Source of the DNA: Arthonia radiata
Taxonomy: Eukaryota; Ascomycota; Arthoniomycetes; Arthoniales; Arthoniaceae
Length of the DNA stretch: 64,000 nucleotides
Direction: 5' to 3'
NCBI GenBank assembly: GCA_002989075.1
Contig: PSQN01000014.1
Coordinates: 124,001 to 188,000 of the forward strand
Below are positions 23,001 to 32,770 of the stretch, in pieces. Below the pieces are notes generated by a model. That model was given only the letters and a program-made list of their open reading frames with translations, did no database searches and was not told the DNA's origin. Both the position numbers and the translations under genes were made by a program. Position 1 is the stretch's first letter; every line of letters begins with the position of its first letter.

Positions 23001-24253
23001 AAAGGGCTTGCAGCTTGTACACTGTCGAGTGGGCTTCTTGCAGGTGTAACTTCGATCATAGCTTCTCCCGTCGTCATCACCCGCAGCTGCTGACGCTTTT
23101 CGTGGAGTTCCATGGTCTTCATTTTGCTTGTTGAGCTTATGAGTGTGGGGGCTGAGATGTCGTTTTTATTTATGATCGGAAAGCGACGAGCGCGGCGGAC
23201 GCCACGATCCTTTTCAGGTTGTGTTGAGGATGAGTACGTGTTCAGTGACAGTGTGGAAGCTGGTCTGAGGCGTCCATAGTCACGGCTTGTTTTCTTCTGC
23301 GAGAACCTGGCTCGTGCAATCTCATCTGAAGCTACCGGTGATAGCTGCGCCGCCTTTCCCTCGACAACGCCTGGTGGTTGAAGTAGAGACCGGGTCATAA
23401 GAGTGGCTTTACTGGTGGCAGATGACGACTCATTGGCCCAATCCTGCGCATCTTTTGCGACATCAAAACGTTCACCCAAATGCTGGGGAAACCAGCCTCG
23501 ATCACCTTTCAAGAGTCCATACCACCAGCCTTGGTTACTTTTGGCACGAACCTGAACAACATCGCCGGGTCCAAACGCCAGAGCCCACTTGACCCGTGGG
23601 TTAAAGTGGGAAACAGTCCTGACCGTCAAATCGGCTCTTTCATCGAATGTCGGCGAATCACTCCACGTGGCAGCCTCGACTGATATGAGGTTTGTCGCCT
23701 CAGCAATCATTCCAGCTTCATCCACGTTGTTGGTGTCTTCATCAAGGTCCTCTGGTGTATCTGGGTCCAGGGAAAGAGGCGGAACAACGCCATGCTTCTT
23801 CCAATGCAGACCACATGCGTCGCAAAGGGTCTGACCGGAGGTGGTACTTCGCCACAAGTGCGTGGTCTGTGTGTAGCAGTTCGCACATGCCTTTAGCTCT
23901 GCCGTCTTGATCTTGGCGACGCTGTTAGAAGCCGCTGACAAGGTCGTCGAGTCCTGCGATAGCCTGTCTTTCGCTCTAGATTCCAATTTCCTGAGCGCGC
24001 GACTGTACTCAGGCGACGGTGAGCGACCTCGAAGACTGCTGTGTATGTCTGCGAGTGACGGCGAGCTTGATGGAGCATTCGAAACATCGATGTTGTTGTC
24101 GATTACAACAGACGTTTTCGAAGAGGTGAGCGAGGAGTCTCCATCATCATTAGAATACATGGACAAGCAGTCAACAGAGCCAGGCCACAGCCGGATGCCT
24201 TCTTCACCGCGCCGTGAGGTAGGGCTACCCTTACGCCTGAAGAGCTCGCCCAT
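20018..24253 (-). CDS. Multidomain protein: GATA finger, SH3, ING-type PHD, fungal core, C-terminal membrane segments
   Basis: One unbroken frame of 1,411 residues. Domains in order: GATA zinc finger ~123-148 (CANC...THLWR...[12 protein letters not shown], a Cx2Cx17Cx2C loop); SH3 ~209-262 ([36 protein letters not shown]); PHD ~476-523 ([27 protein letters not shown]...WYCPFC), closest to ING/Yng readers of H3K4me3. From ~730 a fungal core follows: [48 protein letters not shown], two Cys/His finger-like segments, and [20 protein letters not shown]. It ends with [51 protein letters not shown] and two hydrophobic helices. The C-terminal half matches the 51981-57454 protein. No internal stop or splice is needed. 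Two closely apposed genes are an alternative, but no start region is visible near the junction. Confidence 0.8.
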   Translation of the reverse strand: MGELFRRKGSPTSRRGEEGIRLWPGSVDCLSMYSNDDGDSSLTSSKTSVVIDNNIDVSNAPSSSPSLADIHSSLRGRSPSPEYSRALRKLESRAKDRLSQDSTTLSAASNSVAKIKTAELKACANCYTQTTHLWRSTTSGQTLCDACGLHWKKHGVVPPLSLDPDTPEDLDEDTNNVDEAGMIAEATNLISVEAATWSDSPTFDERADLTVRTVSHFNPRVKWALAFGPGDVVQVRAKSNQGWWYGLLKGDRGWFPQHLGERFDVAKDAQDWANESSSATSKATLMTRSLLQPPGVVEGKAAQLSPVASDEIARARFSQKKTSRDYGRLRPASTLSLNTYSSSTQPEKDRGVRRARRFPIINKNDISAPTLISSTSKMKTMELHEKRQQLRVMTTGEAMIEVTPARSPLDSVQAASPFERPGDPPVSERELVESSTTVSFKAAKKSKPLAAITTQGNKKNLEAPKDSGFNENGVPIYCICRDIDHGRMVACDGAACTVEWFHLECVGMERTPAGRETWYCPFCKTASEKTNAAEKTSQRSKEEVPAPNLHSSSTENNAVLKDRTRQVPSLLHVSEISNVFPHSEQSRARAKQSGKQVGVDNLEAPFTDFWDNSNESNELLESDKSVDVTEYLSNDPFDHPFPEVPSLRTDDDSFGGRSSKEKNTVHLNQSGYSGAIRDPQWDFEGYYQDRGLVDAAGVAPMQESPFAHPYTAPVIELDDSDRDDMDAFSDTGSLASIFSKHSITSSQTSAASAAQIELFDACLDAFAKHERFSHICKNASKDMDAAQFERNLRRLLTFLSYQLRRHVADALESQVVAYLRARVSLAAERLTGKFFEHPAKDAFGVKKRSSDLAAGNVGDQRREDDVVVEAEDDYQTISEANDTDDGELRYLPFEQVQNFVMFTESFDSFLDRLEAFVDTVRSKQCARLVECARCETDIIRLGKGTIHYCVPQQRWLCTFSTCNGRDDGYVDKSELEEHQMRYHQVSAHSFVCASSGCRQSKKVWLRVDNFRLHCRLAHPQEDVGGLKIDSTRSSWDTACTSTSKTQTSEPHQPFSNPTFKPHSWRTLALSHARNFIDDVMRGQSEGGKERVSFHCACGRHVADDYTELQKGGLDELRRTLRSMERRRPVTPSVRQHNEPANIAPPPTTHISIFYNYVISFVYNSSSNSQSSLPQHNLSNTVANGAQTPFRRPGSLSSHLVLVLPHMKRASRVHQPASDWILSDRGFFEALSQQYKTARGAVRGALSWKSLIDMRFVKFDMLRSGLAQVQKLDCIPPPHIEEYEYEPVSWTPPIGPELMLHLMEHPEQAEPDQVLFKWVPKKLREKLQACPIKGHCDGWGIQYIEDVDRERVCAVLFICGLVSIAVALAWTIGKHDVQGGFAIASTMFVILSTGIGSAETLFGGTTVKQKAG

Positions 24254-25007
24254 CGCTATTGGATGTTGAATGGTCACAGAGAGACAATGCTGAGTTCACA
24301 GTCTTTACTCATCACGAGATTCAAGATATCTTTCACGTGATTGACCACCAGGATGACGCTTCACAAGTTATGGAGGATGTTCTTATCTGCTTTTCGACCT
24401 CGATCTCAGTCCACTCGTGAGAAGATTGGAAAGATCCTACAACTCAGATACCCAGATTCGAGCATGCTTCTCGTCCGCAGCGTGGCCTCAGCCTGCGCCT
24501 CCGCCTTGTTGCCTCGCTAATGCGGGGCCAATGCAGCCCGCAGAGACCGCAATTGTGTCCGTTGCGTTCATGGCTGCTTACATTATATTCCTTTACCTCG
24601 CGAGGACAGCGATCAGCAATATCAGGCGGTGACGATCCCGTCAACAATGGAACTGAAATGCAGGGAACACTTACACAGCGACCCCTAGCTCTCCTTTGAG
24701 GCACATGAGTCAAGGCCCTGCGCTGACTGCATACAATATTGCCATATGTGGCAGCTGCATGCGCCACAGCGGATCTCACAGTGATGACGTGGGATGGCAA
24801 GAGCTACCATTTTCTCGAGACGCGAAGCACTCGCAGGCTGTGAGCTATCACAGAATCAGTCAGGAGTTTCCTTATCCTTCGAAGCGTCAGCAGTGCTTGT
24901 TCACTCCCTCAAGATTCCCTTTTGATTCTCGCATCAATACCCACCAGTTCAATAGCAGCTCCTCCCACCACACTCACCCTACATTTCACCCCAGACGTAC
25001 CGCCAAG
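24254..25007. promoter_or_regulatory. Divergent promoter region, large fusion gene and WW-domain gene
   Basis: About 750 bp separate the two ATGs. An open frame on the plus strand runs in from 24696 but has no ATG-supported coding character before 25008, so it is probably 5' UTR. A pyrimidine-rich stretch near 24900-24990 is consistent with a fungal promoter. Confidence 0.4.
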
Positions 25008-25964
25008 ATGCCAAACCCCGAGATACCCTCAGATGCGCCACCCTCTTACGCTCAGGCGACTGGATCCTCCACAGCCTCGAACAACCTTGAAGTACCCCAT
25101 GCCCGCAACAACATTCCACCCAGGCAACGCCGCTCAATGGAGGACGAAGGTCGGCCCGTGCCTGAAGGCTGGGTCCGTCTGTACGATACTGGGAACGACC
25201 ATCAATACTTCACCAATACCCGATCTGACCCGCCTCGCTCAATCTGGCATCATCCTTATGATGACGAACAGTACCTCAGCACTCTGTCTTCCGAAGAGCG
25301 CGAGCGCATCCAAGTGGAGTCGATGAGCCCAAAGTACCATGATGATGGTGCCAGTACAGACGGGAGCGTAATCGATGAAGCCACAAGCCCCAAACACGAT
25401 CCCTACACAAAGACCGGTAAGGGGCCGTCGTCACCGCTACCCAACGCAGCTGCAGGTGAAGGATCCAGTGCGCAGGTCGCCCAACCCCAGCAGAAGCCGA
25501 AATTTGGTCGCAGATTCAAAGACAAGGTGACAGGTATGACGCACGACCAGCGCGTGGCAGAGCGTGAGCGACAAGCCCGGGAAGAGGAGGAGCAGTACCG
25601 CCAATACCTTGCCTTCCGCACTGCGATGAAGCGCGCGATGGAGACCGGTCAGCCACAACTGCTCGGGAAAGACAACGACGGCAAAGACATCTACGTCGAG
25701 CCTCCCGTTGGGTATAGTGGCTATGGTCGATACGGCGGAACGACGATGGGCGGATACCCTGGTTCACCAGGCCGAGGCACCAGATATGTGAACCCGTACA
25801 ATCAGGGTATCTACGCCAATCCCAACGCTCGGTTCGTGCGTCCGGCTGATCCATACAATCGACCTTATGGTTCGAGGTATGGTGGTGGGTATGGTTTGCC
25901 GATTGCTGGTGGTCTGGCTGGTGGTTTGCTGCTGGGCGGTGCCCTGGGAGGGTTTGGGCTCTGA
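25008..25964 (+). CDS. WW-domain protein with Gly/Tyr-rich tail
   Basis: A single exon of 318 residues. A PPSY motif (residues 11-14) near the N-terminus is itself a WW ligand, as in Rsp5 adaptors. The WW domain is at about 52-83 (PEGWVRLYDTGNDHQYFTN...SIWHHP, both signature Trp and the final Pro present). Next come a Ser/Pro-rich linker, a basic coiled segment (RRFKDKVTGMTHDQRVAERERQ-type, Arg/Glu-rich) and a Gly/Tyr-rich tail ending in a hydrophobic glycine repeat (LPIAGGLAGGLLLGGALGG). WW domains bind proline motifs. The glycine tail could associate with membranes, but that is inference. The ATG at 25008 has a good AAG context and fits the homologous N-terminus MPNPEIPSDAPPSY. Confidence 0.85.
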   Translation: MPNPEIPSDAPPSYAQATGSSTASNNLEVPHARNNIPPRQRRSMEDEGRPVPEGWVRLYDTGNDHQYFTNTRSDPPRSIWHHPYDDEQYLSTLSSEERERIQVESMSPKYHDDGASTDGSVIDEATSPKHDPYTKTGKGPSSPLPNAAAGEGSSAQVAQPQQKPKFGRRFKDKVTGMTHDQRVAERERQAREEEEQYRQYLAFRTAMKRAMETGQPQLLGKDNDGKDIYVEPPVGYSGYGRYGGTTMGGYPGSPGRGTRYVNPYNQGIYANPNARFVRPADPYNRPYGSRYGGGYGLPIAGGLAGGLLLGGALGGFGL

Positions 25965-26089
25965 AAGGCCCTTGCCAACGCGCGACATATTCGCTTCGAA
26001 ATTGTATATATTTCAAGTAACAATGATTGAATGAATCCGTAGTCTGATAGGGTCGTCAATGTCACATCCTGGGTCTCGATCATCTGCGC

Positions 26090-26902
26090 TCAGCTATCTC
26101 TGCGTTTCTTGGCTTCCTGTCGCATTCTGTCTTCTAGCTTGCGCTCAGTTATCCTCATCATTTCCAACGATTTGATGTCTTTCCGCGTTTGTTCGTTGTC
26201 CTCGATAGCTTGGCTTCTGTCTTGCATTTGTTTTATCAGCTCCACCATCTGCTTCCTAGTCTCAGCAGTGATCGCGGTCTTCAAGTCAGCGGCTGACTTC
26301 ACTCCCCTCTCCGCGATCAATCGTGGTGCAAATTGCTGAACATCACGAGGGACCTGGCCGTCGGAAGCTTGTGCTGCTGAGGGCGCGAAAGAAGGCGCGC
26401 CACCCTCTACGGGCCCGCCTGGATGTGTACTTCGGACGCCTGTCACATTACTGCGGTATGCTCGACGCGGATCGCCCAGGGGAAGCGGAAGCTCTGTTGG
26501 ATCGATGCTCGGAGGAAGTACATCTTCTACGCGTACGGAGTCTTCGTCTGTACTGGGGTCTGACCCTTTTGGTAAGACACATGTGCCATTGGCTGATGCT
26601 GGCTCCAAGACAGCTTTCATAAGCTCATCAGTGAATTGCCCAGAGTATGGAAATGAGCTTTGCGCCGCAATGTCATCGTCCGGATTCGGAGAGCTCGGAG
26701 GCGACTGCATCTTCGATGATTGGGCGGCTTTAAGCTCATTATACAGCTGACAGTCTAGGTGCTGATGAAATGCGCTCGCATCGTGCGTGATGAGCTCCAG
26801 GGCCAGCAAGACGCGCCGAGATTGAGATTCGAAAGCCATCTGCGGGTAGAGCCGCATGGCCCAAGCTCTTGCAGCACGACGCGCTAGTGGAGAGGCTAGC
26901 AT
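26090..26902 (-). CDS. Hypothetical protein with C-terminal coiled coil
   Basis: A single exon of 270 residues starting at a true ATG. The N-terminus (MLASPLARRAARAWAMRLYP) is arginine-rich and amphipathic, resembling a mitochondrial presequence, though this is not proof. LELITHDASAFHQHLDCQLYNELK follows, then a Pro/Asp/Ser-rich middle (SIDPTELPLPLGDPRRAYRSN). The C-terminus is a charged coiled coil with ETRKQMVELIKQMQDRSQ and LEMMRITERKLEDRMRQEAK. I recognise no family. The 125-bp spacer to the 3' end of the WW gene shows tight convergent packing. Confidence 0.65.
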   Translation of the reverse strand: MLASPLARRAARAWAMRLYPQMAFESQSRRVLLALELITHDASAFHQHLDCQLYNELKAAQSSKMQSPPSSPNPDDDIAAQSSFPYSGQFTDELMKAVLEPASANGTCVLPKGSDPSTDEDSVRVEDVLPPSIDPTELPLPLGDPRRAYRSNVTGVRSTHPGGPVEGGAPSFAPSAAQASDGQVPRDVQQFAPRLIAERGVKSAADLKTAITAETRKQMVELIKQMQDRSQAIEDNEQTRKDIKSLEMMRITERKLEDRMRQEAKKRRDS

Positions 26903-27167
26903 GCTCTCGTCCCATTAGCACTGACACGACCACGTCGACAACACGTCCGACGTGATCGTCTCGTCCCTTTCACGCGAAATGATTCTCGTTTTTTATATGC
27001 TCACGGCCGACTTCGTATGTATACGTATCTAGCATCTCGTCTGGCGTTCAGTATTCGTTATTATCTTGTGTTACTGCGTTGCTCTTTTTGATACCACAAC
27101 CTTGACACCTTCACGGAAATCTCTGGAATCCATACTGCACGACCGCTTCTCCGAAGAATCGACGACA

Positions 27168-28325
27168 ATGGCTTCCTGCATCCGACGTGTTTTGGGCGAG
27201 AAGGACATCAATGTACCCGTTGCTCCACCTCCAGTAGCTGCAAAGCAACGAGCGGTGTATTCGGCTACTGGCATTCAAGCCACACCGCCAGTGTCTTCTG
27301 TACCTGGCAGGGACGCATCCAACACTCTTGCACCTCATGATGTCCGTGGACTTGCTGTACACGAGAGCACTCCGGCACAGAGTGCATATCACACAGATCA
27401 GTCAAGCAGCCAACAACAATTGATGGCTACCACGACACCTGGAGCTTCGCCGATTCCGACAGTTGGTGTTGCAAAGTCAGAAGTGACGACAGGCACCAAG
27501 AGGCCACGCTCGGTTGATGATGGAGCGTCAGATCAAGACCAGCCCATAGCTAGAAGCAGTCAACGACAAAGGCTGGCGTCTCCATTTTCGGAAGACGCAG
27601 ACACCATCACGGTCCAGTCGCAGCCAACATTACTCACAGAGGAACGCGTCGCTGCGTTGCAACAACAGGAGCCAGTCGTCCGATCGATCTCGGCTTCACC
27701 AACGCTTGTCGATCACACCTTAGAGCCTTCCGTGCGTTCTCCCTCCTCTCACAGCTGATCCGCGCTGACTTCCATACAGCCTGCTGACTTACTACGCACC
27801 CGCTTGCGATACGCGCTGTATAAAGTACGGACAGACCAAACCACGGAACCGCTCTCAAGGTTAGAGATAAGCACACCGTCTCCAAGACCTAGAAACCAGC
27901 TTTTGATTCAAGACGTGCCCGAAGAACTGCAGAAAGCTTTTCGAGCAAGCAATGGGCGTCCTTGGGCCTACAAGCATGCGAAGATGAAGCATGCGAGACG
28001 TATAGCCAACATCGACCCACGGCTTAGTGAGCAAGACAATGATGCAACGCAACACACGCCTGTGCTTGCACAACCGTTGCTGTCACTCCAAACGGACCAT
28101 GAGAAGGAGGAAGAGCCACTACCGACGACTGAGGACACTCCAGCGACACCAGTGTCTGTCAGTGATTGCGGGAGCTGCTCAGAAGGTGAGGACGACGAGA
28201 TGAAGCCTCAGCCTCTGCAACGAAGATACGGCCCCATCATGGCGCAGGAGAATGATCTTACGAGCAGCGCAGTCAAAGATCGAGCGGCAGACTCGTTACT
28301 GCAACTGGGAGGTGACAGATTATGA
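27168..28325 (+). CDS. Whi5/Nrm1-type G1/S transcription repressor
   Basis: Two exons, 27168-27731 and 27780-28325, with a 48-bp intron (GTGCGT...ACAG) in phase 0, give 369 residues. Right after the splice comes PADLLRTRLRYALYKVRTDQ, then EPLSRLE, the GTB motif of Whi5/Nrm1 family repressors that bind SBF or MBF. The rest is disordered, rich in Ser/Pro/Gln, with many minimal CDK sites (SP/TP, for example ASPFSED, STPSPRP, DTPATP), as expected of a protein inactivated by cyclin-CDK phosphorylation. A KRPRS basic patch may be a nuclear signal. The orthologous role would be to hold G1/S genes off until size or nutrient cues are met. Whi5 and Nrm1 cannot be told apart here. The ATG at 27168 is the first in frame; the upstream extension uses only GTG. 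Confidence 0.8.
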
Positions 28326-28678
28326 GCTTTGTGAGGATGACGGATTACAGCCAACGCGAGGGAATGGTGGAGATTAAACGGAGATACTGTTCTGCATGCC
28401 TACCGTGTGAAGGTAGCGACATCAGTAACGACGGACAAGGCTGTCAGCTCATCCATCTTCATCGTCCTTCAAGGCACTTTTGAGAGTCTTTGGGCTGCGA
28501 TCGTTTGTGTCTGAGAATCGATGGCGGCTCAAGTTCCGCAGTAGATCCGAAATGCTGCACGCGCTGCTGTCTCGTGCCCGATAGCAACGCCTCGCCAAGG
28601 GACCAATTGTCCTGTTTCGACGTCTCTGCCTCCCTGTCAAACTGGTGGCTTAACGAAATCGGCAACGCACTTTTCACC
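28326..28678. other. Intergenic, WHI5-like 3' side and transporter promoter
   Basis: A frame continuous with the transporter runs through part of this region but contains no ATG before 28679, so I treat it as 5' UTR. Nothing else is visible. Confidence 0.4.
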
Positions 28679-30055
28679 ATGGCGACAAAGGCTATGATTC
28701 CGTTCTTGATCGGCATGATGCTGTTGACAGGAGTATGCAACACAATCATGACCAAGTACCAGGTATGCTCAGCAACGGCGATTCGAATTGATCCCATTCT
28801 GACGCGAGGCCAGGACATGCAATGCGTCGAGAATTGTGACTCCCCCGATCCATCGCGCCGAAAGAACTTCGAGCAGCCGGTGTGGCAGACAGCGCAAATG
28901 TTCGTCGGCGAGATGGGTTGCTGGCTCATTGTAGCTGGCTCGGCTGTCTGGAGCAGATTGATATCAAGGCAGTCACATACACACTACGAGCCTCTGGAGA
29001 CAGCGAGTCAACATGTGACGGATGGGTCCACGAACGAGGGTGACGAGCTACAGCCTGGCGCAGAACCTATTGCGAAGCCTTTAACGACGAACGACGCGGA
29101 TAGACAGCCATTGAAAGGCTGGCGAATACTTCTGCTGGCTATCCCTGCCTCGTGCGACATTGTCGGCACCACCCTCATGATGGCTGGCTTCTTGTTCGTT
29201 GCAGCTTCAATCTATCAAATGATTCGCGGCACCATCGTCCTCTTTGTTGGGTTCTTCAGCGTCATGTTCTTGCGACGTCGCTTAGGCGTATGGAAATGGG
29301 CAGGACTGTTCATTGTGGTAGGCGGCGTCGCGATTGTGGGTCTCGCGGGTGTCATTGAGCAGCGCGATGCGACTGTGCCCGGCCAGCAGTCCGCAAGCTC
29401 TGAAATGGATCTGGCAGCCCGTTCCTCGAATCTAATTGTTCGCGCCGTCCACAGTCAAGCCAACAAGCCCACACCGGCTGCACAGACTCTACTTGGTATC
29501 ATGCTTATTGCATTAGCACAGATTTTCACGGCATCACAGTTTGTTATTGAAGAGAGCATCATGCACCGTTTCTCATGCACGCCGCTTGCCGTGGTCGGTT
29601 GGGAGGGCACTTTCGGACTGACCGTCACACTCCTCTTCCAGATCATCGCACATCTGGCATACGGCCGTACCGAGGAGGGGCGAGGTAGCCATTTTGACAT
29701 GTCGAAAGGCTGGTATGAGATGATTAATAACTCACAAGTCCTTATCAGCAGCTTCTTGATCATGGTCTCCATTGGAGGCTTCAACTTCTTCGGGTTGAGC
29801 GTCACACGCAGCGTCAGCGCGACAAGCCGGAGCACAATCGACACGTGCAGAACACTGTTCATCTGGATCATCAGTCTGGGGCTAGGGTGGGAGACTTTCA
29901 AATGGCTGCAGGTGTTGGGTTTTGCAGGATTGGTATACGGCACATTTCTGTTCAATGAGATCGTGAACCCGCCCAGTTGGCGCTGGGTGCGAAGGTGGGG
30001 AGTGAAGAACCGAGAGGACGAGCTTTTGCCTGAGCGGCCGATCGAGCACAACTGA
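28679..30055 (+). CDS. SLC35F6-like drug/metabolite or nucleotide-sugar family transporter
   Basis: Two exons, 28679-28762 and 28814-30055, give 441 residues. The 51-bp intron (GTATGC...CTGAC...CCAG) is a multiple of three and so does not break the frame; removing it restores KYQDMQCVENC...FEQPVWQTAQMFVGE, which matches the SLC35F6 family. About ten membrane helices are visible, including MIPFLIGMMLLTGVCNTIM, ILLLAIPASCDIVGTTLMMA, IYQMIRGTIVLFVGFFSVMF, the repeat-2 equivalent LGIMLIALAQIFTASQFVIEE, and FKWLQVLGFAGLVYGTFLFN. Two EamA-like halves are separated by a hydrophilic loop. Family members sit in Golgi, lysosome/vacuole or mitochondria. The substrate is unknown. Confidence 0.85.
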   Translation: MATKAMIPFLIGMMLLTGVCNTIMTKYQVCSATAIRIDPILTRGQDMQCVENCDSPDPSRRKNFEQPVWQTAQMFVGEMGCWLIVAGSAVWSRLISRQSHTHYEPLETASQHVTDGSTNEGDELQPGAEPIAKPLTTNDADRQPLKGWRILLLAIPASCDIVGTTLMMAGFLFVAASIYQMIRGTIVLFVGFFSVMFLRRRLGVWKWAGLFIVVGGVAIVGLAGVIEQRDATVPGQQSASSEMDLAARSSNLIVRAVHSQANKPTPAAQTLLGIMLIALAQIFTASQFVIEESIMHRFSCTPLAVVGWEGTFGLTVTLLFQIIAHLAYGRTEEGRGSHFDMSKGWYEMINNSQVLISSFLIMVSIGGFNFFGLSVTRSVSATSRSTIDTCRTLFIWIISLGLGWETFKWLQVLGFAGLVYGTFLFNEIVNPPSWRWVRRWGVKNREDELLPERPIEHN

Positions 30056-30493
30056 ATGTGTAGTGATGAATTCATGAGGTCGAAATGATACTGAATTACC
30101 TTGTCTCTTCACCTCGTGCCATGTCACTTCCTTGCAGCTGCAGATCAGCATCGCAGCTTGCGTCTTGGCCCCTAGAATTTCAAGACCTCGCATTCGACGT
30201 TCAACTACAATCTCAGAAACCGCACGCTTGGACAAGCGACGAAGAAGACCAGTTGCCGTCGTGTAGCTTCTTACCTCACTCTTCTTTGCAAGCGATCGCC
30301 GCCGCAAGTGTTTCACCAAGCACAAGCGCCAACACCGCCGGACAACGTTTACAAAACGCATCCCTCCGGACCCTCCTCTCTAGCTTCTCACTTCGTTCAC
30401 CTATAACCGAGCAGTGAAGCCTCGGTAGTCGCAGCTTCCTGAAAGCCTGCGTGCGTCCCCTTAAGCCGCCCGCAAGCGGGCATAGAGATCACG
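30056..30493. other. Intergenic between transporter and ankyrin genes
   Basis: Short chance frames on both strands only. No regulatory motif stands out. Confidence 0.35.
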
Positions 30494-31102
30494 ATGGCAG
30501 ACGAAGTACAAACTTCACTCCCTGAATACTGCTTATAGAACTTATCTAACATCGTATTGTAGGACGGCGCCTCCCCGCGCGAGCTCATCATCGAAGCCTG
30601 CCGTCGCAACAACACCTCCCTGCTCACAGACCTCTTCGCCTCCCTCTCAAAAAGCTCCTCTGGCCACTCTGCCATCTCCAGCCTCATCAACGAAACTGTG
30701 TCACCGACCGGCCTCTACCCTTTGCATATCGCCGCCACAAACGGCGCCTACGAAGTCCTAGACACCCTGCTTGATCAAGAGGGCGTGGAGACTGACCCTC
30801 GTACACGCCGCGACGGCCGCACGCCCCTTCACTGCGCGGTAGAATATTGCACCACGCTGGAACCGGCGGAGTGGGAAGAGGGCGGCGCAGGGAGGGCCGT
30901 GGTGGATATACTGCTGGATGCGGGATGCGATCCACGAATACGAGACAAGCACAAGCAGCGGCCGCTGGAGATATGCGATCCGAGGAATGAAGAGGTGCGG
31001 AGTATGTTGAGGAAGGGGGAGATGGTGTTGATGGAGGGTGAGAGTCTGGCAGTTGAGGATGATGATGAGGGTGGGGATGGGCCGCCGAGTGACAGCGATT
31101 GA
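30494..31102 (+). CDS. Ankyrin-repeat protein (possibly Yar1-like)
   Basis: The first exon is only 12 nt (30494-30505, MADE). A 57-bp intron (GTACAA...TTGTAG) follows, then exon 2 30563-31102, giving 183 residues. Exon 2 starts GASPRELIIEACRRNN. Two ankyrin repeats follow, with GLYPLHIAATNGAYEVLDTL and RDGRTPLHCAVEY...VVDILLDAGCDPRIRDKHKQ, then RPLEICDPRNEEV and an acidic tail (EDDDEGGDGPPSDSD). This architecture resembles Yar1 and S. pombe small ankyrin proteins; Yar1 chaperones Rps3. The specific orthology is tentative. The tiny start exon is inferred from the open frame, the splice sites and the lack of another ATG in frame at the right place. Confidence 0.75.
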
Positions 31103-32770
31103 GAGCTCACACGCGTAGGAGCGTTAAGAGAAGAGCATGCCAATGAAGAGCGAAAAGCATTCAAGCATATGACAATGCGGTCTCGACGTCGCATGAATAT
31201 TCGGCCAGAACATGGACCTGATAGAATACAAATCTCTCAATGAGCTACTGTAAAAAGTGAAGGCCATTGACCAAATGAACAGCTACTGTCTTTCCCAGTA
31301 AGGCATCAGACAGGTTCAAGAAGTATATGATCTCTTGAACTGGTTCCTTTTTCCATCGTCTCCGCACCTGCTTGTGCATCCGTTGTCGAGCACAAGATAT
31401 GAATGACCGATCAGGCTGGAAAGCCTTATCGACAAAGTGAGCGCCACTTCCTACGTCTCGTCGACACCGACCGTGCGATTAGCGCGATCTTATTGCGGTC
31501 CATCCACTGGGGCCTCGGAGCCCGAACGACGACTGTGTCGACATCTCAACAAGCTACAGAACAAGCTTTCCAGACTTGTGCCTAGCGAGGCGTCATCTCA
31601 GAACGTTCGCACCAAAACAGCATCCCCCAACGAAAGCTCTTACCGGAATCGCTCGCTTCCACCCAAAGCGGTCTGCTGGACGAGAGAACAGTCACAAAAC
31701 GGGTGCGGGGCTCCCACCAATCTGTGCATCGCGTCTCAAGGCAGACGAGAAGTCTTACAGAGTTTATACCGAGTATGACGCGTCTCAGCTGGCTCCGATG
31801 CAAGCCAGAAAGCTCCGTCGCTACACTTTCGACCGGCCAAAGATGACAGAGTCAATGTCAGCAAGCAAGCCGTGGTGATTTGCGACAGCGAGCGAGACAA
31901 TAATTCGGAAGACAGTCACGCCGCACGAGTCAGGCTTTTGGCCGTTTGCGAGGCGCCCACGTTCGGCTAGGGGCGACGAAATGGCAAAGGTTACAAGGTG
32001 CAGCAGCCGCATCTGGGGAACCCTGGTCTGGCCTCGTTGATCCCAGGCGCGAAATTGGCGAGCACCCGGAGGGCCAGAGTCAGCGGCGTGCAGACTGTCC
32101 CGCAGGATTTGCGATGCAGAGCCGCATAGTCCAGGGTTTGCTGTTGGGAATTCGCATTTGTCAACGAGGCGTTCGCATTATTGCCTCTGGCGCGATCGTT
32201 TCGTGGCGAAGACAAGACAGCGAGAGATCAAAGCGTTGCACCCGATCCTCCAGATTGCAGCCAATAACACGAGAGGCGATGCGATGACAGGCGAACAAAT
32301 TCTCGATTGAGGACCAACGAGGCCGCAACATAATGGCAAGACAGAGGCGCATCCTTGGAACGGCAAGAGAAATGTACTCACTTCGGGCGTAGAGAGATGA
32401 GGTCAGTGACTTTAGTTGTACCGCGCGTACCTGACGGGAGCATGCGGCTCTTCTGTATGCGCTGGTCGTCTGATCTCTATGCTTCAAATCCCCCTCACCT
32501 CCACCGCGCTAGCCTATCGTCCCATCTTTTGCAGAGAGCAACTCGAGACTACTAACCACATTTCGATACTGCTAGAGCCTTAGCGCTTGCGCATCTTGAC
32601 GCCGTCGGCTCCCTACACCGCTTTCGTCCAATCCTTCCCGGCTCGGTATTCTTTAGCGTGTGCAAGGGGCCAGCTGGGCTTGCCGGTTCAGTCACTCACG
32701 CCTTCCTCTACCCTCGTCTTCTGTGCACCTCTTTCCTTTGACATCGCGACGCGCCGTTGTCGCGAACATC
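31103..32770. other. Intergenic region of about 1.7 kb
   Basis: Overlapping frames of 60-113 codons exist on both strands (31437-31778, 31946-32287, 32161-32487), but none has a domain or consistent coding look. I call no gene. The right end is the promoter and leader of the SGNH gene, with pyrimidine-rich stretches at 32690-32750. Confidence 0.4.

Noticed and set aside
20018-24253. Splitting the large frame into a PHD gene and a core gene
   Set aside because: No stop, frame change or promoter-like gap was seen at the junction. I kept one gene and listed the alternative in the findings.
28763-28813. Apparent in-frame 17-residue insertion in the transporter
   Set aside because: It is a 51-bp intron with canonical ends and branch site; removing it restores the family sequence.
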